DNA of 64,000 nucleotides from Cyrtodaria siliqua (GCA_037043455.1 JAWPHD010001148.1:125001-189000), one strand, 5' to 3'. Positions 1 to 10,650 are shown, counted from the stretch's first letter. Program-made: numbers and translations. Notes: generated from the letters alone by a model not told the origin.

Positions 1-55
1 GGTCCCGTCCCGTCACGTCCCGTCCCCATCCCGTCCCCGTCCCGTCGCGTAACAC
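1..55. repeat. CCCGT-type simple repeat at window edge
   Basis: The first 50 or so bases are imperfect copies of a CCCGT/CCGTC pentamer. It is cut by the window start, so its full length is unknown. Confidence 0.8.
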
Positions 56-59
56 AGTT

Positions 60-335
60 GTAATACTTGCATATCTCAAACACTTCTGAATGTATTGTTC
101 CCAAACTTCATATACACATAACACCTGATGACCTTATTTCCCTGTACATCACCCATCATTGATTGCCTAATTTATTACAGAATTATGGCCATTTGTTTGA
201 CTTTTTCTCAAACATTTTCGAATTGAGTGTTCCCAAACTTCATGTACACATAACAACTGTTTACCTTATGTCCTTATAAATAACAAATTGCTGATGCCTA
301 ATTTATTACAGAATCATGACCCTTTATTTGACTTA
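60..335. repeat. Two-copy 132-bp diverged tandem repeat
   Basis: The motif TGTTCCCAAACTTCAT recurs at 96 and 228, and GCCTAATTTATTACAGAAT follows each copy before a 'tatggcc'/'catgacc' variant. This gives a 132-bp period. The unit resembles the 'ttatggcc' tandem cores seen later in the window. Confidence 0.7.
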
Positions 336-1574
336 TTATTTATTTGAATAATCAACTGTATGTGGCTTTCACTTTAACACGTTTCAAGGATTGTTATTAC
401 ACCTAACATACAGTTCACACGTGATGGTATGATGTATCTCTGCATTTATGGGTTTTCGATTCTGCAATTAATATTTTTACACAACTTAGGACCTTTGTTT
501 TAATGAGAATTTCTTTTACATTAAAAAATTAACACATATTTTAAACATTTATTATTCTTGATTTTGCCCATCATCAGCTAGAGCAAAAACGCGGGGTATT
601 CATCACCTTCACTGGTAGTTCTAGTTAATATTACTTTAAAAAAATGTTCTGCTGAGTGACCATGTTGACTACAGAGTGATGCCCTCTTAATGTTAAACCC
701 ATGGCACTTAAGCATATAAGTAACTTAATAAAGTTATATAACTGTACACTTTTATGAAATCTAATTTGAGTTGTTCTATTTTTAAAAACCTGATTGGAAC
801 AGGCAATCATTTTACATGTTCGTGATCCTGATGATATTCATTTTGATAATGTATCTGTTTATACATGTATTTTGTTCTTTTTAGCTTATCTAGTTTAGCA
901 CCGGTGTTAATGACAAAATAACAATTTTTATTTCAATAGCAAATATTATTTGCATATTGTATTAGGTATTCGCTAAATACTACCTGATACTTTATATTTT
1001 TGAAGATAGCATCGAACATTGTTTTATACTGCCATATCTGATAGGGCAGCAACGATACTCCTACATGACGATACGATACGTATCACGATATACAGGACTC
1101 ACGATGCGATACATTTATCAACTGATACAGTTAACGATCCCATCCAGCAAATATATATGTTTTTGTATCCATTTTCAAACATTCATAGTTATCTCTTTTC
1201 AAGAATGTCCATCTTATTCCTGAATAGGATAGCCTTCCTGGCAATACAAATTGACCCATGTCTTAAATATCAACAAGACTCGTTACTCAAAGCAGAGCGT
1301 ACATATGTTTGTATTGTGTTTTTTTTCGGAGTTTTTGGTTAATCGCTGGACCTTTAATATCTAGGTCTTTAACGATTCACCAAATATTCGAAACACCGCT
1401 ATATTTTGCCGTATGTTCGGTTTTACATTTACATTTTTATGGGAATTTAAGGAATAGGCAATACCTCTTGTGTCCCATATTCCAAATCCCGAGTCCAAAT
1501 CAGTATCTTGAATCATTCGATGAGATTCTGACACGATTCTGTTCAAGAGACTACTTATTTAAAGCTGAAAGTCT
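336..1574. other. No gene seen; AT-rich intergenic
   Basis: No coding motif was recognised. A patch of ACGATACG-like low complexity lies at about 1050-1130. Short frames at 1019-1342 and 1309-1590 show no family motif. Confidence 0.5.
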
Positions 1575-2345
1575 TTCTGAGATTTCTTAGCACTGGTACT
1601 GGTTTGGTTGCTCGGTGGTATATTTTTTCTAAACATGAAATATGCTTACGATAATAAGGGCTCCAAACCTGAACACAATATTCTAATAGAGGACGTATAT
1701 AACTGGTATATATATAATAATAAAGATTTTTTTATCAGAGTGTTTAAAAATTATTTTCAAAAACCGAGACCTTGCATCGCTTTCTTTGCTGCCGCACTAC
1801 ACTGCTTACTTGGCTTTCCAGTTTTACTGATAATACCTCCCAAATCACTTTCTGAATCTGAATTTTCAATATCTATATTGTTTATTTATTCTGCATTATT
1901 ATTACCAAAATGGATTGTTTCACACTTGGCTACTTAAATCTCGGAAGCCCTAGATCTGACCATGATTGTAATGTATTTAAATCATCTTGTAATATATTCA
2001 TATTTTTACAGGAATTGAAAATCTTTGTATCATTCACAAAAAAGCTGTGATTTACTGCCAATAATATATGGTAGTTCATTTATAAAGAGTATAAACATAA
2101 GAGGCCCCAATACTTATCCTTGGGTACCCCACTTAAGACGTATTTTTCTGTAGATGGCTGTCCTCTAGTAACTATTGTTGTTTACGTCCAGTAAGAAAAC
2201 CTTTTATCCATTAAAAGACCTTACCCTGTATCCCGTAAGCCTGTATCCAGTTTCAATAAAAGTCTCATGTTCAACTGAATCAAGTGCACTTCGGTAGTCA
2301 AGATATACAAAATCTGTAGTTACCTTTTACAAAGATATGTTGATT
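1575..2345 (-). pseudogene. Non-LTR retrotransposon RT remnant (CR1/L2/Jockey-like)
   Basis: Read on the minus strand from about 2320, pieces of a LINE reverse transcriptase appear in order: FVYLDYRSALDSVEHE (the FDFSKAFD-like region), then GTQG-stop-VLGPLMFILFIN (the GVPQGSVLGPLLF block), LFVNDTKIF in place of the catalytic FADD box, and LQDDLNTLQSWSDLGL. The thumb region follows, with SYIRPLLEYCVQVWSPY and LEKIYHRATKPVP down to about 1580. Two of the catalytic FADD residues are changed, there is an internal stop, and at least two frame changes are needed. The element is therefore dead and old. The endonuclease and 3' end were not found. The order and spacing of motifs make the RT assignment firm; the clade is inferred. 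Confidence 0.85.
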
Positions 2346-2749
2346 TTTGCTGATCACATGTTCTGAATTCAAGTGAACAAGCATGCTTTCTTTGAATATT
2401 GATTCAGTTATTTTACAAGAAACACATGTTAAACACATGCTGCCTTTTTGGTTAGAGAATAGTTCATGACGGGGTTTCTTTATTTACACTGTCCCGTATT
2501 TTGGGATGAAGTAGGGTAAGTTTGAGGCGCCCTATAAACTGGTTTAAACCCCCAAGCGGCCTATTTTGCCACTGACCGTTCCAAGGTGATAGCCCTACTG
2601 TCAACCTGTTTTGTGTGTGTGATACCTTTATTCCTTATTAACCATTACGTGTTCCGAGTATTAACTTGCATACCCCATCCAACCCCTGCTCCAAGAAGGG
2701 AAAACGGGGTTAATAGTTAAAACATATTTATTTTTACATCGATTGCGAA
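2346..2749. other. No gene; contains a 63-bp dispersed repeat
   Basis: Bases 2437-2500 match 29597-29659 at about 90% by eye (both contain GGTTAGAGAATAGTTCATG and TTTATTTACACTGTCCCGT). No coding content was recognised. Confidence 0.6.
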
Positions 2750-2928
2750 ACAAGTTATTGCAACTCATATTAAGCACTCTTGATGGCTTCCTGTATAGAA
2801 CCAGTACTAAGCAATGTGGATTAATTATCTTGCTCAAGGATAAATAACGTGGCCGCGGCGAGGATCGAACCCACCACCTCTCGATCTGGAGTTCGGCGCT
2901 GTAGCACTGGACGACGCACTCCACTACG
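2750..2928 (-). mobile_element. tRNA-derived SINE, copy 1
   Basis: On the minus strand there is a tRNA-like head with box B GGTTCGATCC and a degraded box A. A body follows with GAGCAAGATAATTAATCC and ATTGCTTAGTACTGGTTCT. The same head and body occur on the plus strand at 4683-4870, so this is a dispersed family and not a tRNA gene. Box A is damaged (GTCGTCCAGTGCTACAGC against GTGGTTCAGTGGTAGAGC in the other copy). The 3' end is approximate. Confidence 0.8.
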
Positions 2929-3410
2929 GGGTTGGCTTAAAACCTTAATTCCGGCATTAAACGTTTGCAAATTGTCAAATTAAAACATGTAATATGTAAT
3001 TTTAAACAGGTTATCACGTTTTGTTTCAATAAACAATGTTTGTAAACGTGTTTTATTGTCGAAATATCGCTTATAAAATCCTGCTAATATAACCTTTCCC
3101 ATCGCTTAATAGAATTAAGGTGGGACCACGTAATGTTTGTCGTTTTGCGTGTTTTTGTGTTTACTGTGTTCTGTGAAAGCTCCATTTCATGTTCGACTTT
3201 TATATTTATTTTCAGAAATAACTTATCACTTTACTAAATAACTTAAACAAGTTATGTTTTACCCCCAAAGATACATGCCTATGGCTACACGTGAAATGTG
3301 GTTAATTATTCAAAAATAGCTTATTTAAGTTATTTTTCTTCATTATCCATATTAATATGTAATAACCAACACAAGGATGACCCAACAAAAATAGGGGAAT
3401 TTTTCGTTTG
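2929..3410. other. No gene seen
   Basis: AT-rich unique-looking sequence. No recognised motif or repeat was found. Confidence 0.5.
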
Positions 3411-3490
3411 CAGATGGATAAATAAATAAATTTAACAAAAAAGTAAATTCATTTTGATGAATAATTTACATTTATTTATTTATCCATCTG
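3411..3490. repeat. 80-bp near-perfect hairpin
   Basis: CAGATGGATAAATAAATAAA at 3411 is repeated inverted up to 3490. The arms are about 24 nt with one mismatch and enclose about 32 nt. It could be a very small MITE or a cruciform-prone repeat. Confidence 0.8.
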
Positions 3491-3544
3491 TAACAAAACG
3501 CTCTCTTAATTTGCATTTTTGTATATTAATACATATATTAATGA

Positions 3545-4230
3545 TATTATTAGCAATAAAAAAAGATAGATAAAGTGTTTATTATCATTTTAAATCACCT
3601 TTTATTCAATATAAGCTTTACTAGTGCATTTAATCGGCCCTTTTCTGTGCCGCACAAACCCTTTTCTGTCCTTTTCGCAGTAGCATGTGAACATATATTA
3701 ATGATATTAACATCAAAAATATGTTGTTGTTTTTTTTCACTGTCAGTCGTGTTTATTATCACTAATAAACGTTTTAAATCAAGACAAGTTAAAATTGTGC
3801 ATTTAATCGGCCATTTTCTGTGCCAGCACAAACCCTTTTCTGTCCAGTAGCAGTAGCATGTGAACATATATTAATGATATTAACATCAAAAATATTTATT
3901 TTATTTTTTTCACTGTCAATCGTGTTTATTATCACTAATAAACGTTTTAAATAACTTTTTAATCAAGACAAGTTAAAATTGTGCATTTAATCGGCCCTTT
4001 TCTGTGCCGCACAAACCCTTTTCTGTCCAGTAGCAGTAGCATGTGAACATATATTACTGATATTAACATTATTTTTTTTTTTCACTGTCAATCGTGTTTA
4101 TTATCACTAATAAACGTTTTAAATAACTTTTAATCAAGACATTTAAAATTGTGCATTTAATCGGCCCTTTTCTGTGCCACCAAACCATTTTCTGTCCTTT
4201 TCTGTGAAAATGGCCCTTTTCTATATCTAG
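3545..4230. repeat. Tandem repeat, 170-184-bp unit, about 3.5 copies
   Basis: TAATCGGCC followed by TTTTCTGTGCC starts at 3631, 3804, 3988 and 4158 (spacings 173, 184, 170). Each unit then carries CACAAACCCTTTTCTGTCC, GTAGCATGTGAACATATATT and a TTATCACTAATAAACGTTTT segment. The first unit is diverged and the last is cut. Short frames on both strands here are artefacts of the repeat. Confidence 0.9.
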
Positions 4231-4682
4231 TCATACCCGTTATTTGGCTATGCTCAATATCTGCTTACTTACGGACTGTCATATTAATGAAGATGATGAT
4301 GATGAAACAACATGAACATAACTTACTCCGAACTCGGTCGTGTGTTGTTTATTTTACGCGGGAAATTCTGTCAAACTAAATGGCCGAATGGGATTGATTC
4401 GGCAGAATGAGGCAAAACGACCCAACCCAACTTACTTAATTTAGATAACTTGCCCTTCTATCTTCATTTATATTACTTCTTTTTCAATTTCAATTTATTA
4501 AAAATATATATATAGACAAAAAAAACACAAAGAGACAATAATATTACATATATGTTAGAAAAGAAAAAGAGTATCTTTCCTATAGCTTAATAGGCCTAAT
4601 TACTATCTATCAAAATCTTCTTATCAAAAATAGCCTAATGAAGATATATCATTATACATCAATTTACTTTCTTTTACAGCCG
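4231..4682. other. No gene seen
   Basis: AT-rich sequence with a short GATGATGATGATG run near 4290 and A-rich tracts near 4500. Nothing coding was recognised. Confidence 0.5.
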
Positions 4683-4870
4683 AGTTGAGTGCGTGGTTCA
4701 GTGGTAGAGCGCCGAACTTCAGATCGAAAGGTCGTGGGTTCGATCCTCGCCATGGCCATGTTATCTATCCTTGAGCAAGATAAATAATCCACATTGCTTA
4801 GTACTGGTTCTACCCAGGAAACCTGCACATAATCTTCGAAAGGGGGTATTGCAGTATCAATAGATAGACA
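4683..4870 (+). mobile_element. tRNA-derived SINE, copy 2
   Basis: The tRNA-like head has box A TGGTTCAGTGGTAGAGC and box B GGTTCGATCC, about 30 nt apart, as in polymerase III promoters. The body carries GAGCAAGATAAATAATCC and TTGCTTAGTACTGGTTCT, shared with 2750-2928 on the other strand. The downstream body continues to about 4870. No acceptor-stem closure was found, so it is not a functional tRNA gene. Both box motifs look intact, so this copy could still be transcribed. Confidence 0.85.
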
Positions 4871-4914
4871 GAGTAATTTCTATACATCAGTATTGTTTGT
4901 ATAAACGGAGGAGG

Positions 4915-5035
4915 AAAAATGAGTCCTCTCAGCGCGGTTTGAACTCCGGACACCTTAATTGCAGGGTGAATAGCCGGTTAACCAGTATTTTAAGCTAGCT
5001 CTATGACCAGAACGTATAACGCGCTAATAAATCTA
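4915..5035 (-). other. Possible second tRNA-like sequence
   Basis: On the minus strand, TGGTTAACCGG (box-A-like) is followed by GGAGTTCAAACCGC (box-B-like). It lies directly downstream of the SINE at 4683-4870 and may be the head of a second SINE. A fold was not established. Confidence 0.4.
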
Positions 5036-5174
5036 TCTATTTACACCCACAACTGAGTACTTTGATTATCTACTACTTTCCGAGATGTGTCCTTCAAAAG
5101 TCTTGAAATCGAAAGAAATCTATGCCCGTTTACATTTTGGGAGGGCTAATATCAGAACTGAGTCCTACTACATA

Positions 5175-5330
5175 CCTCGATACTGAGCAGAAACAGCTGT
5201 GTTATGGCCCTTGTATTGAAGAAAGGTGGTGTTTCTTGTTAAAACTGTAGGTCTTTCATTTATCATCCGATCTTCACCAAACGTGCTTAGAATGTTAACT
5301 TCAATACTAGGTCTGAAAAGTTTGAAAATC
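5175..5330. repeat. Single unit of the 'ttatggccctt / catccgatctt' core (family A)
   Basis: GTTATGGCCCTTG, TTTCATTTATCATCCGATCTT, CACCAAACGTG and GAAAATCAG occur in the same order as in the tandem arrays at 31.3 kb and 55.4 kb. This appears to be one diverged core unit. Confidence 0.75.
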
Positions 5331-5575
5331 AGGGTCCCCCCCCCCCCAACCCCCCCCCCCCCCCCACCCCACCACCCAAACAATTTTAACTGTTCATAAT
5401 ATTGGGTGGACCCCCCCCACACACACCCCACCCAACAAACACTGATTGGATTGTAACTGTTCATAATATTGGGAGGACACCCCCACCCCCCCACCCCCCC
5501 ACCCCCACCCCACACTCCGCCCTCACCTCCCTGATTGGATTATTAACTGTTCATTAATATTGGGTGGACACCGCA
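5331..5575. repeat. C-rich minisatellite with conserved spacer
   Basis: Long C and CCCCACC tracts alternate with a spacer AACTGTTCATAATATTGGG(A/T)GGA, found about three times (near 5390, 5455 and 5547). The opposite strand is G-rich with many runs of three or more G. The glycine-rich frame at 5168-5515 is a repeat artefact. Confidence 0.85.
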
Positions 5576-5582
5576 AAAATAG

Positions 5583-5681
5583 TCGATTTTATTACAGTTA
5601 TTGATTTTATTGATGTATATAAATTTCTGCATGGACATTATAAAACTCCACCAGATACGCTTTTTACCTTATCTGAGAATT
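5583..5681 (+). pseudogene. Older LINE C-terminus, first half (split by insertion)
   Basis: This translates as IDFIDVYKFLHGHYKTPPD then TLFTLSEN, a typical stretch after the RT thumb in CR1/L2-like LINEs. The reading stops at a younger LINE insertion and resumes at 6453 with LSENSLRGHTLKL. The first copy of the 13-bp duplicated target, TTATCTGAGAATT, is at 5669-5681. Confidence 0.85.
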
Positions 5682-6452
5682 ACAATTCTCTTATAATTGA
5701 TAATGTTATTATTCTTTCTGCTGGCTTCCAAGCCATGTAGGAATACATGGTAATGATAGAGCTGATAGTGCTGCTAAAGCAGCATTATATTTACATGTAT
5801 CTAATACCAAATTACCTTATACTGATTTTAAAAGTTGTATTAACACAGATATTCGTAACTCTTGCAAACCGCTTGGGATTTGTCAGTTAACAATAAACTC
5901 CATTCAATTAAACCGTTACTCGGAGAATGGCATTCTTCTAGTAGACCCATTCGTCGAGAGGAAGTTTTCCTAGCCGATGCAGGATAGGGCAGAGACGTTA
6001 TACTCATTCAAATTTATACAAGGTGAGCAATTACCAGAATGTATACCCTGCTTTTCACCGTTAACGGTCAAACCACATGTTGCTGCGAATCGTGTAGACT
6101 TTGATCCCTATGCATCAAACGTTACTACAATGTTAACTTCTATGACCGAGTTATTTAATACTATATATTTTAGTCTAGTTTTAGATTTCCTGAAGGAAGT
6201 CAGACTATATAAATCATTATAATACGTTCTTGTATATATTTACTTCTTTATATACCCGTTTTCGGGCATTTGTTGATTTACATAATATAGTTTATATTAA
6301 TACCATATCATCCCCTTATTTGTAAATAGTTTTATCTCTATATATTTACATTAATTTTTAATTAATCCTTCATTTCTTCATCTTTCATCAGTTTTTGCCG
6401 CACAATATGGACCTATTTATGTGTCGACGTGCCGTAAAACACCATTAATTCA
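5682..6452 (+). mobile_element. 5'-truncated I-clade-like LINE (RNase H end and 3' UTR) inserted in older LINE
   Basis: The fragment encodes the end of an RNase H domain (CWLPSHVGIHGNDRAD at about 5726-5775). A C-terminal region follows with KLHSIKPLLGEWHSSSRPIR, RREEVFL, then GEQLPECIPCFSPLTVK (a zinc-knuckle-like CIPC) and LVLDFLKEVRLYKSL before a stop at about 6222. Frameshifts and stops break it. The 3' UTR ends with GACGTGCCGTAAAAC and a short ATTAATTCATT tail at 6452. It is flanked by perfect 13-bp target-site duplications, TTATCTGAGAATT at 5669-5681 and 6453-6465. The W(L/I)PSHVGI.GN..AD motif is characteristic of RNase H-bearing non-LTR elements; the exact clade is inferred. Confidence 0.9.
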
Positions 6453-6675
6453 TTATCTGAGAATTCTTTACGAGGACATACTCTTAAGTTAAGTAGACAA
6501 TTCAGTCGTACAGACATCAGAAAAATGTCTTCAGCAATCGGGTAATTACCACTATGGAATGATCTTACCGACGCCAAGTACTGCTTCTCTTTAAAAGGAA
6601 ATTGAGAGCTGACCCCTACTGAGTCGCTAAATACCAGCTACACCAAATAAGTAAGTAAGTAAGTAAGTAGTAAAG
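6453..6675 (+). pseudogene. Older LINE C-terminus, second half, with (AAGT)n tail
   Basis: After the insertion the older LINE continues: LSENSLRGHTLKLSRQFSRT, then WNDLTDAKYCFSLKRKLRAD, the usual 'WN.LP....S...FK..L' ending. It carries a frameshift near 6542. It ends in an (AAGT)n run at about 6647-6672, which looks like a retrotransposon tail. The reading frame before and after the insertion matches if one TSD copy is discounted. Confidence 0.85.
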
Positions 6676-7560
6676 TAAATACCACCTCCACCATGACATT
6701 CGGGTTGTTTATTGCAATTGTGGACGATCTTGCACTTTTTAATTCTCTTAAAGGACAATGTCTGTAACTTTTAGCCTATAAAACACAAAATAATTACGTT
6801 GACATACATAACACACCAACCATTATTGAATATTTACTATAACTGTTTCGTAGGATTGATCTCATAACCCACATTAAAAATTGCACTCGCACATAATAAG
6901 TCGAGCGTCGCTACCATAGATCTACATACATGTCGTAATCCAATTTATCCGCCGAATAATAATTTACCCATGAATACTTGCGCGTACAGTAAGTTCTCTT
7001 AAAATCTAAGTGATGCGAACAAAAATTTAATATATACCCGAAAGTTAAAATAACATAATTAAAAAAGCAAAACTTTTTAACTCGAGTTTGATAGATGTGA
7101 TCCAGGATCCACATACGCGGATCCAGGATTTTACCTCGAGGCGTGGGAGAGAGTCTAACTTAGACCAAATGTTTTAACAATAAAAACCAAACACATTTTG
7201 CGATTTTTCACGGGTGTAGATTTTTCGTGTGGTGGTGGTGTGGGGAGTGGTCGTGGGGGGGGGGGGGGGGGGGGCTTAATATAATTATATATTATAATTT
7301 AGAAAATCTCTGTCCGGCCCACACTGGCTTCCCTCTTGTATAAGAACAATAACAATAATAATAATAATAGTAGATTTCCAAGGTGCCATTGTAACCGTTA
7401 GCTATTTACAGTGGAGTATTTTGATAACTTCGGTAGCTGGCCTCGTGTAGTATTAAAGCTGTGTAAATATATATAAAGCTAAAAATGAATTAGCTATTAA
7501 CGTGTCTTTGATTTAGCCATTTAACTGAAAAAACTGTTCCCAAAATAAACAAATAAGCAA
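6676..7560. other. No gene; poly-G tract
   Basis: AT-rich sequence with a 20-G run at 7255-7274 and an AAT-rich patch near 7350. The frame at 6911-7114 (minus) has no recognised motif. Confidence 0.55.
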
Positions 7561-7562
7561 CG

Positions 7563-7564
<2 letters not shown>

Positions 7565-7593
<29 letters not shown>

Positions 7594-7594
7594 T

Positions 7595-7641
<47 letters not shown>
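7565..7641. repeat. Compound microsatellite (GTAT)n-(TTA)n
   Basis: About eight GTAT repeats run directly into about fourteen TTA repeats. Confidence 0.95.
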
Positions 7642-7642
<1 letters not shown>

Positions 7643-7794
7643 GTATTGAGTAGCATCTAGGTACATACGATTCACATATTGCCTAATGTTGATTCATGTT
7701 GCTCATCAATATACTTAGTTATAAAAGTACTTCATAACGAATCCACTAACAGTTACAATTACATATACAATATATATTAACATTTTTAGTCCAA

Positions 7795-8665
7795 AGGTTT
7801 CACGTGAACACCTCTCAGATGCAAACAATATAGTTTCTGACCTTGATATAGTAAATAATACTCCTAAGGAAATGTGATTGCAACACATCAAAATTTTGCT
7901 ATGCTCCAGCAGGTCATGTCGTCACTGGTAATTTTGATATTGTTGATAAACGTATTCGGCATTTGTTTTTCGACAGGTCCTACATATAGATTACTTTCAG
8001 CTATTGATTTTAATGCCTGTCGTGCCCAGATCGCCAACTCCATTGAAGATTTTAGTATAAAATGGTGTCGTAGAGAACATGCGGACCCAAACTCGCTTTC
8101 TACTCTTAAAATTATAGATACACGTATTAACGTTTATAATGCTAACCTCTCTTTACTTCCTCCGAGACCTAGGTTTTCCTTTCGTAATTTTAAAAATCGG
8201 GAATTCAGGAATTTCATAATAAATTTGTTTAGTTTCCTGCAAGATAAAGCAGCTAATAATGTAATTATTGTTTGACGCCTACATTACGTCAATGTTTTAT
8301 CTCTGGAACTCGGGCAGCACCAATTCGTATACTCCAATTAATTCTACTGAGGATGATGTTGTTTCCGCACATATCACTCGGTGCACTACTTCCAAGGCTG
8401 GTGTAAACGATCAGCAAAAGAAAATGCCTACTATGTACTGAGTTCCTAAATTACATAAAAATCCGCATAAGGCTCGCTTTATTTCAAATTCTAGTGCCTG
8501 CACCACAACAAACATCTCCAAACTTTTAACTTCTTGTTTTACTGCCGTTAAAGATCACGTTAAACTATATTGTGATAAAACTTATGAAAACTCTTTATTT
8601 GGTGTATAAAAATTCAGGAGACGTTCTTGATAAAATGTTCAATAAATGTCAAGTTTCATCAATAA
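7795..8665 (+). pseudogene. Penelope-like element RT remnant (N-terminal part)
   Basis: Spread over several frames are blocks I recognise from Penelope-like RT proteins common in marine invertebrates. They are CYAPAGHVVTGNFDIVDKRI; TGPTYRLLSAIDFNACRAQI; DFSIKWCRREHADPN; LLPPRPRFSFRNFK; DKAANNVIIV; then KMPTMY-stop-VPKLHKNP, HKARFISNSSACTTT and NISKLLTSCFTAVKDHV. The last readable piece is KNSGDVLDKMF at about 8615-8640. The catalytic palm motifs lie beyond this point and are absent, so the copy is truncated before the active site. Frameshifts and stops are frequent. The family placement is from memory of PLE proteins and could be a sister RT group. Confidence 0.75.
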
Positions 8666-8935
8666 TCATTTAGGGACCGACCATTTTGATTTCAGGGGGT
8701 GGGCCTGGGATTTTCCTTTCAGACGGATTATTTTTTTCATTTCTTTAAAGCCGCTATTTTTATTCCGCCTATTGCACTAGCCAGATTTTTTTTCCCGTCA
8801 ACTTGAAAGCCAGAATTTTTTTTCTCTCAGTTTTACTATTCGTAGAATAAGAAGAGGCCGTTGTAGATTTACTCAACATCTGCGTCGACGTTGGTTTTCA
8901 GTTGTAGTAACTAAAAAAAAATAGTCCAATTATTT
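8666..8935. other. No gene; T-rich repeat-like segment
   Basis: It begins with GGGACCGACCATTTTGATTT, which looks like a repeat edge truncating the Penelope-like remnant. No matching opposite end was found nearby. Confidence 0.4.
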
Positions 8936-9650
8936 CAGCAACCAATGGACAGTGAAACTTGAAATATTTCATCAGTACATCAATGTCACTGGTAGACAAA
9001 TGTTCCATAACTCTGTATTAGCATGACCCTTTTCTTACTTTGAATATCTGGTTTAAATGTTCTTTTTGACAAGTCCATATATTTTAACAAACTGAAAGTC
9101 GTACATCAACAAAACTTCAGGAAAGCTTGGAATAACACGGGCGCTAGTAGACACATGTTCATATTAACTCTGTATCGCATTAAGCACAGTTATGTTACTT
9201 TTTCCATCTTCAAATGTTGGTTAAAGTTTTTAGGCAAGTCCTTGAATGCCAATAGGTGATTGTTACTTATTAATACAACTTCAGTAAAGCATGGATGCTA
9301 GTAGACACATGTTCCATAACACTGTATTGCATTTTAGCAAAATTATGGCCCTTTCTTCTGGATAAATATGTTCTGTATTGTATTTTAGAAAAGGTGTAGA
9401 CTTTTTATTTTATTTTCTGGCAATCCATTTATTTCAATACCCACTAGCCATATATCTCTGTCAAAGGAGATTGACAAGTGTCACTCAGAGTCATCAAGGA
9501 CACTTACAGACACATGTTTCATAACTTTTTATTTCATTTTAGCCAGATGATGTTGTTTTTTTCAACTTAGAATTTCAGTTAACATTTTTTAAGCAGCTTC
9601 ATATATTTCAATGAAAATCACTGCATACATCAAAAGACAATGGCAAGCCT
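8936..9650. repeat. Degenerate tandem repeat, about 150-210-bp unit, four copies
   Basis: AGTAGACACATGTTC-like sites followed by ATAACTCTGTATT, GCATT and an 'attatggccc'-like stretch occur near 8993, 9149, 9300 and 9507. Units are strongly diverged. The 'ttatggccctt' ending places it with the other tandem cores in the window. Confidence 0.7.
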
Positions 9651-9787
9651 GTAAATATCATTAGATCCATAAACGCCCACACCTTCCCCACTCCTACACC
9701 ACCATCCCCACAGATAAATAGACAAATATTTGTTATATTCTTTTGGTTTCTCTTCAGTTACCATGTCTGCATCCTCCTGTTCTCTCT

Positions 9788-9836
9788 CCCCACCCCCCCC
9801 CCCCCCCACCCCACCCCCACCCCCACCCCACCCTCC
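9788..9836. repeat. C-rich simple repeat
   Basis: CCCCACC-type tract. It is the plus-strand C-rich counterpart of the G-rich tracts elsewhere. Confidence 0.9.
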
Positions 9837-9900
9837 CTTATATTCATTCTTGGGGTATTGAAGGTCTTTCTTCGATATTTGGTATACGTTTACTGACCAA

Positions 9901-10312
9901 TAGTGTTGTTCCGATTAATCGATTTGATCTATCATCAATCATTATGCTTTTGATCTGATTATTCGATTAAAAATGTTTACGATCGACTTACTCGGTTGTT
10001 GAAAATTATGGCTTATTTCATTCTCTTGTACTAAAGTATACAATAAATAAAATGAGATATAATTGTGCAACAAGAAATCACATATTGATAGCGGTTATCA
10101 CAACTTATTTTTTAAAATATATGTTGGTCAGCTTTATTCTGTTATTTTATTACCAGAACATACTTGAAATGTGATTCTTTTTTTCATTTTAGTCTGAAAA
10201 AGGCTTACACTTGTCTTTTATAGCAGCCATGTTTAATGGATAACGATCGATCATCGGTCGGTTAAATATTCAGATAATCGATCATGAATTTTCAGCCGAT
10301 TTACCAACACTA
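9901..10312. mobile_element. hAT-type MITE, 412 bp, perfect 8-bp TSD
   Basis: The left end is TAGTGTTGTTCCGAT and the right end, read inverted, is TAGTGTTGGTAAATC. The flanks are identical 8-bp direct repeats CTGACCAA at 9893-9900 and 10313-10320. A TAGTGTTG-type terminus with an 8-bp TSD is the pattern expected for hAT superfamily transposition. The interior has repeated ATCGAT/CGATTA motifs, possibly subterminal binding sites, and no coding frame of note. Confidence 0.85.
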
Positions 10313-10544
10313 CTGACCAACACCTCTGCGCACCCCCTACACACCACACCACCACCTAAACAGAAGTGTCAGTGGCCTTGTTTAAAATTGACTTTGAATA
10401 GTGGAGCATTCTGTCCTTTTTACAACTCTTGTTTAATATGGATCTTTCCATATATGATGGATGGAACTCCATGTGCTAGTTTTAATCTTTAGTTATGCTT
10501 GTCCTTGTCTGCTTTCTATGTGAGCCCCTTTTGCTCTTCTAACT

Positions 10545-10650
10545 TACTACCATGACCACTAAATACTCCATTCATTACTACCATGACCACTAAATACCCC
10601 ATGTATTACTACCATGAGCTAGCATATGCATGCTAAATTTATTATTACCA
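10545..10650. repeat. About 30-bp tandem repeat, 2-3 copies
   Basis: TACTACCATGACCACTAAAT recurs (near 10547 and 10579), with decayed copies at 10606 and 10645. Confidence 0.75.

Noticed and set aside
1019..1590. Two overlapping plus-strand ORFs (107 and 93 codons)
   Set aside because: No recognised motif and AT-rich low-complexity content; not supported as genes.
4683..4870. A functional tRNA gene
   Set aside because: Only the internal promoter boxes are tRNA-like. The acceptor stem does not close and a shared SINE body follows.
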